Positions 32,260 through 42,268 of a stretch of 64,000 nt of DNA are shown piece by piece (within the stretch, counting starts at the first letter, position 1; the number at the start of each line of letters is the position of its first letter). Source of the DNA: Linanthus parryae (Eukaryota > Streptophyta > Magnoliopsida > Ericales > Polemoniaceae); contig JALGPY010000002.1 of assembly GCA_023055425.1 (NCBI GenBank), positions 118,618,088-118,682,087 of the forward strand, written 5' to 3'. The position numbers and the translations under genes were made by a program. The notes below the pieces were generated by a model, which did no database searches, was not told the DNA's origin, and was given only the letters and a program-made list of their open reading frames with translations.

Positions 32260-33472
32260 ATTCAGGGCTTTGGATTTTCATCTTTCTTAGGCCATGCAAC
32301 ATCTTCTTGATCATCTTCTTGCTCTTCTCATCATCTTGCTGATATTCTTCCCGTCCATATTTATCCTATGCAACTTCTTCACCAGGCTCATCACCTACCA
32401 CATCATCTTCAAACAAGTCTTCTGAGGTGACAATTGCTGGAGCCTTTCCTTTTTGTTTATTCCGCTATAGAGATTCTTTGAGTAGCACCCCTGATTCAAT
32501 GCTTACTTCATTACCATTTTCCTTTTCCTCAACCATCTTTCCCCCAGCAACCTTATCTCCAACAACCTTATCCCGGTACCCTGCTCATCAAATAGATTCT
32601 TCGTAGATCCTGACTTCCTGTAGCCTTCTGGAGCTGGTGTATCCTCTTCTTAAACATTTACCAAGTTGATACCCTTGAAAAAACTCTCAATCATGTACTT
32701 CATCTTCCTAAACTTAGTACTCATCTGATACGGACCCTTCTTTAGCTCATCAAGATCATTTGCGATAAAGTCCAGTTTCTGAAGAACTTGAGATTGGTCT
32801 TGAGTGGTAGAAGGTAAGGCTACTGGAGTGGTTAAGGATTTAGGCTTTGAAAACTTCTTGGATTTCAACTCATCAACAGACAATTCAGAGTATAATTTCC
32901 ATGCTCCTTAAATGGTTTTCACAATTGCAGTCCTTTAAAAAGACTTCTCATCAATCATTCAAAAACCAGTAGTGATTGGCTCTTCCTTTTCAACATGTAT
33001 TTCTAGACGGTTAAAGGAAAGTTCGCATAGGGTAGAGGATGTTTCCTGTTTTTGTTACAGCTATAAAGCATGTGTTCCATTACAATGCTTGGCAAATCAT
33101 TCTCATATCCATGCATCACCAAGTACATCAGATACAACACCCTATCAGATTTAATTCCTTTGAATTCTCTTTTGGTACTACACACCTTCATCATGATAGT
33201 AAACAAGATTTTGGCTTTAACAGTTAACAAAAAATGAGTTAACTGCTTAGAGGTAAGTGCTATATTAGGCAAAAAGAACTCTTCCTTAGCCATCTTTATA
33301 CCATCAATCTTTCTAGGGTACTTTTCAGTATTGTACCTCTTTGGACAACCCAAAATTCTATCGAACTCAGTATGATCTAACTCCATATTCTCAATGCCAA
33401 CTACCTTAGATGATATAGTTAAACCCAAAGAACTCACTTGCTTCAGATTCAGGTAGAAGAGTCTGGTAAGCC
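32260..33472 (-). pseudogene. Env-like ORF of SIRE element C, C-terminal half
   Basis: Minus-strand reading from 33472 down gives MELDHTEFDRILGCPKRYN, LPNIALTSKQLTHFLLTVKAK and SDRVLYLMYLVMHGYENDLPSIVMEHML. This pattern resembles the putative plant transposon protein domain found in 3' ORFs of plant retroelements. Further on comes LQKLDFIANDLDELKKG (32750-32800), then a stop-interrupted acidic end. It was continuous with 59026-59612 before array E inserted. Function unknown; stops at several points make it a pseudogene. Confidence 0.65.
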
Positions 33473-33587
33473 TAGGATGTAATACCCCGATATTTTTCGG
33501 GGGTATTTTTGGGAGTTTAACGAATTTTCTGGGCCACTATTTGAAATTTATAAAAGTAATTCTCCTTTACTAAATAGTTTGTCTTCA

Positions 33588-33647
<60 letters not shown>

Positions 33648-34214
33648 GATTATTATTATTATGATTATTATTATTACTACTACTACTACAACTACTACTA
33701 TGATTATTATTATTATTAATCTCAACAAAAAGACATTTTGTTTCTTTTATTAAAAAGTCTTATTATCATAAGTATTGTTATTCTTACTATTACTATTATT
33801 ATTTTTATCAAAAAAATATTTTTATTAAAATTGTATTTTTTTTGGTAGTTAGTTAGTTTATGTGTTTAAAAGCGGCAAAATGTTATGTATCGTTTGACAT
33901 TTATAACGTGTCCAAAGTGCACCTTTTAATTATTATTGCGTAGCGAACCACCGCAGCTAGTGATACACCCACCACACCATAATCTTTCTCTCATCTTCTT
34001 CCTCATTACCCTTTTCTTCACAGTGATGTTTCGTTCCTCATTCTCCGGCAAATCACCACCTATGGCAATATACCAATCTTAACTTCTCTTCTTGAAATTT
34101 TGTTCGCTAATCACACAAATCAAGCCGAAGATCTCATCTTTGCATTAAATTTTCCGTTTTGACCTTCCAAATTGAACCCAAATTTGGTCTCGATGGATTA
34201 TCAATATCAAACAC

Positions 34215-34520
34215 AGCTCCCTCTCTCTCTCTCAGTCTCTCTCACGCTCCCTCTCTCCCTCTCTCGCTGCTCTACCTTTCCGGAGAAGACCCAGCCGGCG
34301 ACGCCGCCGAACCAGGCCGACCCAGCGCCCGACGCCGCCGCCGAACCGAGCCGACCCAGCGCCAGCGACGCCGACCCTCTGCCCCGCCGTCGCCGCCTCT
34401 CTCTCCCGCCTTCCTCACTGCCCGACGCACCCAGCAACGGGGAGTTCATCATCGTCGCCACCACCGACCCAAATCGCCGCCGCCTTCCTCCGGTTCGTTG
34501 TCCTTCATTCGGTAACTCCC
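34215..34520 (+). other. CT-rich and GC-rich island inside LTR1 (repeated in other LTRs)
   Basis: CTCTCTCTCTCTCAGTCTCTC runs into CCGGCGACGCCGCCGAAC-type sequence, then ends near TTCATTCG-GTAACTCC. The base composition is unlike the AT-rich surroundings and looks like a plant 5' untranslated leader plus first exon followed by a donor. Equivalent blocks: about 41008-41313 (LTR2), 42809-43114 (LTR3), 49854-50161 (LTR4), 56873-57178 (LTR5). The host origin is a guess. Confidence 0.45.
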
Positions 34521-35486
34521 CAAGCCCCCTGTCAATTCATTTCTCCATTTTATTGTCCCAAAGCTTGTGTTAGGTAGCATATGTTTGGTTGTGGGTTTTG
34601 AATTGTTAGAAATGAAAGGGGTTGTCCAATTGATATGTGTTACAGTGGGTTTGTATGTGTTTTGGGTGTGGGTTGAGTAGAATTGGTAACAGTGGGTGTG
34701 TTGGGGAAGAAAGTGAGCCGAAACGTGTGTAAACTTATGGGGGTATTTTTGTATGATCCGGAACTAGAGGGGGGACTGTTTGTATGTTATTAAACTAGTG
34801 GATATATGTGTGCCTTTTTTTTAATCTGTTTACTTCACATATATTAACAAAGTATGGCTTAAGTTGTTTTAACCTAAACTAGCATTTTATTTCACATACA
34901 ATATTCATATAATTAACAATTTTTTTTAAATAAAAATGGAAATACAACGTTACAAATAAATTGCAATAGTTTTTTATATTTAATAAGGATATTATAATAT
35001 CTATATTATATTTTCTTAATCAACTACTTAACTTTACTTGTGTATATTGAAATATGATTTTTTTTCCTTTTCATTTAATAACGTTATTTTCATTAGTATA
35101 AAGTTTATAATAAGAATAGTAGAGTTTTACCTTTCATTTAATTCACCTTTTTATTAATCTAAACCTTTATTTAAAATAGCTATTTCTTATTTACATAAAT
35201 ATGCTTTCGTACATCAAATAAATATTCTATACTGTTAGATAAAATAATCTTTCCTCTAAATTCTTGCTTTGTAAATTTAAACCGACATTTCACTGTTAAA
35301 GTATAATTGTTTGGGGGTTCACTTGCATTCATATAGAGCATTTAATTGCGATGGCTGTGTAGTCGAATATGTGTTAATATAGGATTATGTGATTATTGTA
35401 GATTCAAAATTCGTAGGAGGCGAATTCGTTGAGGACCCCTACTACTAGTTGCGTGCTTTCTTGTGTGTGAATCTCTCCACATTATC

Positions 35487-35494
35487 AGGTAAGT
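35487..35494 (+). promoter_or_regulatory. Predicted splice donor in LTR1
   Basis: CAG|GTAAGT context (intron would start at 35489) is a near-perfect donor. Same site: 44085 (LTR3), 51131 (LTR4), 58148 (LTR5). LTR2 is truncated before it. The matching acceptor abuts the gag-like ATG. Confidence 0.6.
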
Positions 35495-36366
35495 TATATG
35501 CACAATACCTTTAAATTATCAAAATGTCTTTTGGCGTGTGTGTTATCTTTCAAAAATCGCTCATGAACTACTAGAATCGTGATACTAGAGATTTTGACAA
35601 GTCTTGAATCCCTTTTTGCAAATGCAACTTTGAAAATGTGTGGTTACTCGTGAAAAACTCGAAATTCATGTGAAACGATAATTGGACGATAATAGAATTG
35701 GGAACGATGTGCAGAGGATGCGCGTGAAGGCCAATGGCCGGGAACACCTATGTGTGATTTCCCTAGGGATCTTACCCTCTTATTTATCGTGGAATCTATG
35801 AGTACTACCTATGCATGTTTAGGTCACGACTGTATAGGGGTGCCGGCACTTAAGGTCTCATTAGAATGGTTAGGGCGGGATAGCGAAGGGCTATCTACTA
35901 ACGTCCGGGGAAAAACCCCATTATTATTATTATTTATCCCATCGTGACCTCTCTGTCCACATCGTACTCGTTGGGGCTCGTGTTATGCCTCAACCAAATA
36001 TAAGAATAAAATGTGGTTACTGCTTATCTTTCTGCGTTTATCCTCGTGTTAGCCAAAAACTCTGTTTTACGTGTTGTGGTATATTCTTACTCAGTTTTTA
36101 CTGATAAAATGTTTTGCTGCGTCGGCTTTTGCTATTTTAAAACCGCAGGTTTGACTAAGCTAGCTGGGGTGGAACGCGCGCACAAGTCAAAGAGTAGGAT
36201 TGACTAGAACACTTATTTTAGTAGTTATTGCCTTTGGATTTCAAACATTGTTTTATTATTTCTGTACAAAAATGTTGGAGGTTTCCTCCTTTTATTTTAA
36301 TAAATTATTCTTTGGATTATCGTTAAGTTGTACTAGCAGGAACCGTAGGATCCGGGTTGTTTCATA

Positions 36367-36378
36367 TGGTATCAGAGC
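36367..36378 (+). other. Primer binding site, internal region 1 of E
   Basis: TGGTATCAGAGC, exact initiator-Met tRNA match, two bases after LTR1. It fixes the LTR end and + orientation. Confidence 0.92.
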
Positions 36379-36717
36379 CGACGGTTCCAACGCTAGTGCG
36401 ATTTTTCGATTTCCATTTAATAAAGATTAATTATAATTGGGAATTTTTTTTTTCAAAATTTAAAATGGACATAGGACAACTAAAACCGGAAATTAAAAGT
36501 AAACAAGCCGGGGTTGTGGGTTAGCTTAATCGTTGTTTAATTTTTCTATGTGTTTTATGCTTATTTGAGAATCCATGTTCGTTAGGAATAGATAAATTGC
36601 TATGTTGATGCAACTTGTTAATTTGTCAGTTATCCCTGTTACATGTTTGCTTTAATTTCTTTAAGTTTTTTTCTGTCGAGTAATGAGTGTATACGTGGTT
36701 TAGAACATTTCTGAGAC

Positions 36718-36736
36718 TTCTCTTTTCTTATTTCAG
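36718..36736 (+). promoter_or_regulatory. Predicted splice acceptor before gag-like ORF, copy 1
   Basis: TTCTCTTTTCTTATTTCAG directly precedes the ATG at 36737: a polypyrimidine tract plus CAG. Equivalent acceptors end at 45336 and 52369. Splicing from the LTR donor would remove 1248, 1252 and 1239 bases including the primer site. Confidence 0.6.
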
Positions 36737-37767
36737 ATGGCCAAACCACGCGCCCCTGCTCATCCTTCATACATCCCGCCTGTATTTCAGCCGGAAGACT
36801 CACCCTTACTCATGACCTACCGGGAAGGCCAAGAGACCCTTACCGAGTACTATATCCGAGTAACGACCCGGTGTAATGACTGGAGTTTCTCGAACCTTGG
36901 GGATGACCGCTTCCAGCACCCTCTCATGATAGGTCATTGCCTTCTAAACGGACTCCCTAATACCCAACCGTGGTTGTGGGTGAAGGAGGATTATGAGGAT
37001 TTGGTACATGAAGACGAAGATGGAAAGTTAGTTCCTAATGAAGACGGATGGAAGGTAGAGGACCATTACATATTTAGCACAAAAGTCCTACGCCAAGATT
37101 TGGAAGAAGCAGCAAAAAGTCTAGACAAAGTGAAGGAGCCCGAAGGAGAACCAATAGAAAAGGACGGAGAAGAGTCTGCCGATGAACCCGATTCAGATCC
37201 TGAAGAGGAAGAGTCCGACGAGGAGCCCGATTCTGATCCGGAAGAGGAGGAGCCGGAGGAAGAGGAACAAGCACAAGAGGAAGAGATTCCCGAAGAAGAG
37301 GAAGTACCCGAACAAATTCCCGAGATATATGGAGCAAATAGACAGCCTATCCCCGCCCCTATGGACCTCGCTGCTATACACCGGCCAGAGCTAGTGAGTA
37401 TGACATCTTTGAGATTAACCCACTCGAGATTCGGGGACGTATGGAGGCATTAGCAGCTCAAGCCATACAGCACGAGGCAGCGCAGCAGGCGCAGGACGCC
37501 GAGAACCAGGAAGGAGAAGGTGAAGATGGTGAGGGAATGGAAGATGACCAAGCAAATATGGACTTGGATGAAGACCTAGGGGAGGAACAAGATCAGGGTG
37601 GAAACCAAAATGAGGATGGAGAGGAAGAATTTGTAGACTGGGATGCCGACATGGACGAGATTGACGAGATCGACGATATTGAGCATGAAGAAGTCAACGA
37701 AGCGGAAGAGATCGAGATTGACGCCGCTGAAATCGAGTTTATGTTCAACACTGACGATGAGGAGTAG
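36737..37767 (+). pseudogene. Gag-like acidic ORF of E, copy 1, frameshifted
   Basis: Same start (MAKPRAPAHPSYIPP) and first module as copies 2 and 3, followed by the first acidic stretch. A 238-bp deletion between GTGA direct repeats (junction 37394-37397) removes the second module and shifts frame, so this protein ends after 238 residues at 37453. The remaining tail (37441-37767, MEALAAQAIQHEAAQQAQD and the acidic end) stays open in the original frame. Confidence 0.85.
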
Positions 37768-38021
37768 TTCCACGCCCATCCCACCCTTAGGGTCACAGTT
37801 TATTGCATTGTTTTTACCACGAGAGTGAACGTTTAGCTAGCTTTAGATTGTTATTTCCTCTTTGAGATTGATATGTTTCATTTAATTGTTATGTGGATTA
37901 TTTGATGGATGGATTAATAAATGTTTAAGTGTTTAAACTTATTTGGTGCATGTATGTGGACTGGAATAGACTATTTCCTTCATATCATCTACCTTGCTAA
38001 GAAGACGGACTTACCACTCCT
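37768..38021 (+). other. Spacer after gag-like ORF, E copy 1
   Basis: Non-coding, about 250 bases; same in copies 2 (46606-46859) and 3 (53639-53892). I see no motif. Confidence 0.5.
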
Positions 38022-38335
38022 ACCCCAATATCTATCTTCATCTCTGCGCTTAGTGGAGAAGTCATACCTTGTAATACCATGTACCTCGAATTCAACCTAG
38101 ATGTCTTAAGAGCCAAGCTACCTTCTGATCTGATTCTTTTCGATCTTGGTAACCTAGACATCACCTTAGATATGGACTGACTTACCAAATACAAAGCAAC
38201 CATAGAGTGTGCCAACCCAAAAGTTGGATTTCGTGGACCCGAAAGGTGAACGTCCATCCTATGGAGGTATAACCAGTGGACCCAAAATCCAAATCGTGTC
38301 AACCTTAACCATCCTCTCATATGTGATGATTTATG
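38022..38335 (+). pseudogene. Protease-RT linker remnant, E copy 1
   Basis: On the + strand, LPSDLILFDLGNLDITLDMD, a stop, then LTKYKATIECANPKVGFRGP resembles the end of the chromovirus protease (LGMDWL.K..A.IDC...V.F.GP). IVSTLTILSYV follows, like the linker before RT. Stops interrupt it. RT itself is missing. The match ends abruptly at about 38335, where minus-strand integrase begins. Confidence 0.7.
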
Positions 38336-39970
38336 CAATATCTCCTATACAATCCAGCACTTTGCATGATCCGATGAACTTGGCGCTCAACTTTCCTTTC
38401 AGCTTAAAATCATTACCCCTTTGTAAGTGAAACCATTGCGAACACTTTGTCGCCAACCTTGAACTCCAATGGCCTTTTTCGTGAAAATTCATGTAAACCT
38501 CTTGTTGATCATGGACTTCCTTCATCCTTTGCTGAATCATCAAAATATGTTTTTTCGAGTCCTCGATCATTTGTGGTCCAAGAATAATTGTCTCGCTGAT
38601 GTCGCTCCAATTCAGTGGTGTCCAGCATTCCTCCTATGCAATGCTTTGTAGGATGTCATCCCCATGCTAGCATGATAGCTGATTCAATAAGTGGAAACTT
38701 GTCCACCCATGAACCTTCAAAGTCCCAAAATGCCAGCTCTTAGCATGTCTTCCAACGTCTGAATCGTGCTTTTAGCCTTTCAGTCCGTATATGGGTGAAA
38801 TGTTCTGCTCAACCTTAGCTCGGTACCCATGTTCTTTTCTAACTCCTTCCTGAAATGTGATATGAAGTTTGAATCCCTATCTGAAATAATCGAGCTATGT
38901 ACTCCGTATAGTCTTGCCACATCCTTGATGTAAGTGTCCGCCCTCTTTTCCATGTTCCACGTGTCCTTCACGGGAACGAACCTTGCCGTCTTATTCAGTC
39001 AATCGACTACCACCCGAATCTTGTTTAACCCATTAGTAGAAACAGGTAAAGCTGTAACAAACTCCATTGATATTGAATCCCATTTCCAATCTCCAATGAT
39101 TGCAACATCCCACCTAGTCCCTTGTGCTCGAATTTGACATTTTGACAAACTCACCTGCTTCCTTCTCCATACCTTTTCACTAAAAGTTCTCTTTCAAATC
39201 CTTTTGGCAGAGTTATGAGCTCTCTTCATAATCTTCTTCTTTTACATCCGCACATTTCATTAGTACACACCATCTTTCCTTGAATTTCACCCTACCATCT
39301 TTCTCCACTTTGAAATCGAGTTCTTCGCCCATTTTTATTTTCTCCTCGATCTTTTGTTCGAAAGCAACCTCTTTCTGTCTTATTTTTTTATCTACGTAGA
39401 TTTCCATTACTATCGTCAAATTACACAGCATGTTACTTGTGGTTCTCTTCATGCAAACTCAAATCTCTAGCGTTCGAAACTCCTCGCAAAGCTTAATTGG
39501 CAAACCCCACATTGATTTTACCGTATAATTTGTATTTCAACTCAATTCATCCGCTACTACATTTGCTTTTTTTTTTTCGTGGTATTGGATACTAATGGCG
39601 TAGCCCTTCAATAATTCTAACCACTTTCTTTGTCGCATATTCAACTCCTTTTGGGTGAAAATACTCTTCAGGCTCTTGTCATCTACAAAGACCTTGCAAG
39701 TCGTACTGTTGATATAATGCCTCCAGATCGTCAGTGCAAACACAATGACTGCCAACTCCAAATCATGAGCATGGTAATTCTTGTCATAAGACTTTTGCTT
39801 CCTAGAAGCATAAGCGATCACCTTGCCTGTTTTTCTTTGCATTAAAACACATCCTAGCCCATTCTTGAATGCATCGCTATGGACTTCAAATTCTCATCCT
39901 TCATTAGGTAACGTTAAAACATGTGCTGACGTCATCATATCCTTCAGCGTTTGTATTGGGTAGCCTCCAT
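38336..39970 (-). pseudogene. Inverted RNase H-integrase segment, E copy 1
   Basis: Read on the minus strand from 39970: LKDMMTSAHVLTLPNEG, VHSDAFKNGLGCVLMQRKTGKVIAYASRK and DLELAVIVFALTIWRHY, then VFVDDKSLKSIFTQKELNMRQRKWLELLK (RNase H, 39537-39945). Integrase follows: WDSISMEFVTALP (about 39050-39095; first catalytic Asp is Glu), RFVPVKDTW, and VARLYGVHSSIISDRDSNF with FHPYTD (38780-38971; the catalytic Glu region is broken). The C-terminal GKLSAKFIGSCKVLDCIGDIA lies at 38331-38400. Domain content is chromovirus-like (Tekay/Del type). It faces away from the LTRs, primer site and protease, so it is an internal inversion. Confidence 0.85.
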
Positions 39971-40131
39971 AACGTTTTTCATGACCCAAACTCAAAGCTT
40001 ATGTTCCTGACCCGAGTCATATCCTTGATTGCGAGCCTGTCGAACTTGATCTCTCCCTTACCCACACCTCTTCGACCAAATACGAGTCGAGTGACGGGGA
40101 CGTCACCCCTTTTAAGGGAGATGTGATTTAA
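39971..40131 (+). pseudogene. Integrase C-terminal tail remnant, E copy 1
   Basis: Back on the + strand: PKLKAYVPDPSHILDCEPVE followed by LDLSLT, ending at TAA (40129-40131). This is the usual extreme end of a chromovirus integrase (V.DPSH.LD.EP.E..). Its presence on + while the preceding part is on - marks the right inversion breakpoint at about 39970. Confidence 0.7.
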
Positions 40132-40300
40132 CAGCCCTGCATTTAATTATCTGCGTTGTCTTATTATATGTGCACATTAGAACTGCATAATTGCATTGGG
40201 TGATTTGATTTATGCTTGGGCGATTCGATTTATACTTGCATGGGAAGATTCGTTTTACTTTAAGCTTCGGGGACGAAGCTTTGTTTTAAGGGAGATGTGA
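40109..40300 (+). other. Duplicated polypurine tract and foreign LTR start, E copy 1
   Basis: TTTTAAGGGAGATGTGAT occurs twice: 40110-40127, followed by TTAACAGCCCTGC (like the TGTAACAGCCC start of many chromovirus LTRs), and 40285-40302, directly before LTR2. A perfect hairpin AAGCTTCG-GGGA-CGAAGCTT (40262-40281) stands before the second tract. Same layout at 48947-49137 and 55980-56170. Confidence 0.65.
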
Positions 40301-42063
40301 TGTAATACCCCGATATTTTTCGGGGGTATTTTTGGGAGTTTAACGAATTTTCTGGGCCACTATTTGAAATTTATAAAAGTAATTCTCCTTTACTAAATAG
40401 TTTGTCTTCATATTATTATTATTATTATTATTATGATTATTATTATTATGATTATTATTATTACTAATACTACTACAACTACTACTATGATTATTATTAT
40501 TATTATTATTAATCTCAACAAAAAGACATTTTGTTTCTTTTATTAAAAAGTCTTATTATCATAAGTATTGTTATTCTTACTATTACTATTATTATTTTTA
40601 TCAAAAAAATATTTTTATTAAAATTGTATTTTTTTTGGTAGTTAGTTAGTTTATGTGTTTAAAAGCGGCAAAATGTTATGTATCGTTTGACATTTATAAC
40701 GTGTCCAAAGTGCACCTTTTAATTATTATTGCGTAGCGAACCACCGCAGCTAGTGATACACCCACCACACCATAATCTTTTTCTCATCTTCTTCCTCATT
40801 ACCCTTTTCTTCACAGTGATGTTTCGTTCCTCATTCTCCGGCAAATCACCACCTATGGCAATATACCAATCTTAACTTCCCTTCTTGAAATTTTGTTCGC
40901 TAATCACACAAATCGAGCCGAAGATCTCATCTTTGCATTAAATTTTCCGTTTTGACCTTCCAAATTGAACCTAAATTTGGTCTCGATGGATTATCAATAT
41001 CAAACCCAGCTCCCTCTCTCTCTCTCAGTCTCTCTCACGCTCCCTCTCTCCCTCTCTCGCTGCTCTACCTTTCCGGAGAAGACCCAGCCGGCGACGCCGC
41101 CGAACCAGGCCGACCCAGCGCCCGACGCCGCCGCCGAACCGAGCCGACCCAGCGCCAGCGACGCCGGCCCTCTGCCCCGCCGTCGCCGCCTCTCTCTCCC
41201 GCCTTCCTCACTGCCCGACGCACCCAGCAACGGGGAGTTCATCATCGTCGCCACCACCGACCCAAATCGCCGCCGCCTTCCTCCGGTTCGTTGTCCTTCA
41301 TTCGGTAACTCCCCAAGCCCCCTGTCAATTCATTTCTCCATTTTATTGTCCCAAAGCTTGTGCTAGGTAGCATATGTTTGGTTGTGGGTTTTGAATTGTT
41401 AGAAATGAAAGGGGTTGTCCAATTGATATGTGTTACAGTGGGTTTGTATGTGTTTTGGGTGTGGGTTGAGTAGAATTGGTAACAGTGGGTGTGTTGGGGA
41501 AGAAAGTGAGCCGAAACGTGTGTAAACTTATGGGGGTATTTTTGTATGATCCGGAACTAGAGGGGGGACTGTTTGTATGTTATTAAACTAGTAGATATAT
41601 GTGTGCCTTTTTTTTTATCTGTTTACTTCACATATATTAACAAAGTATGGCTTAAGTTGTTTTAACCTAAACTAGCATTTTATTTCACATACAATATTCA
41701 TATAATTAACAATTTTTTTTTAAATAAAAATGGAAATACAACGTTACAAATAAATTACAATAGTTTTTTTTATTTAATAAGGATATTATAATATCTATAT
41801 TATATTTTCTTAATCAACTACTTAACTTTACTTGTGTATATTGAAATATGATTTTTTTTCCTTTTCATTTAATAACGTTATTTTCATTAGTATAGAGTTT
41901 ATAATAAGAATAGTAGAGTTTTACCTTTCATTTAATTCACCTTTTTATTAATCTAAACCTTTATTTAAAATAGCTATTTATTATTTACATAAATATGCTT
42001 TCGTACATCAAATAAATATTCTATACTGTTAGATAAAATAGCTATTTGCGATGGCTGTGTTGT
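40301..42063 (+). repeat. LTR2 of array E, truncated
   Basis: Starts TGTAATACCCCGATA and follows LTR1 for about 1.75 kb. About 100 bases are lost near 42040, with a small templated GCTATTT insertion. It is cut at GTGTTGTCGA, where LTR3 begins. It lacks the splice donor and U5. Confidence 0.88.
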
Positions 42064-42187
42064 CGATATTTTTCGGGGGTATTTTTGCGAGTTTAACGAA
42101 TTTTCTGGGCCACTATTTGAAATTTATAAAAGTAATTCTCCTTTACTAAATAGTTTGTCTTCATATTATTATTATTATTATTATTAA

Positions 42188-42268
<81 letters not shown>

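Larger units (their letters stand above)
33478..36364 (+). repeat. LTR1 of array E
   Basis: 2887 bp. It opens with a hairpin (ACCCCGA...TCGGGGGT, 33484-33505). A TTA/ATT microsatellite follows (33589-33675), then a CT-rich then GC-rich island (34215-34520), a long AT-rich part (34790-35330), a splice donor (35489) and the end GGATCCGGGTTGTTTCA. Short ORFs in it (for example 34172-34573, proline/serine/arginine-rich) recur in every LTR copy, as expected of repeats, and match no protein I know. Confidence 0.9.

Noticed and set aside
34159..34573. Proline/serine/arginine-rich ORFs of 118-133 codons in each LTR as a gene
   Set aside because: They come from CT repeats and GC-rich sequence in two overlapping frames, have no known domain, and repeat only because the LTR repeats.
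35750..36430. Short ORFs (60-76 codons) in the 3' part of each E LTR
   Set aside because: Non-coding LTR sequence with chance frames; no motif, and reading frames end at unrelated places.
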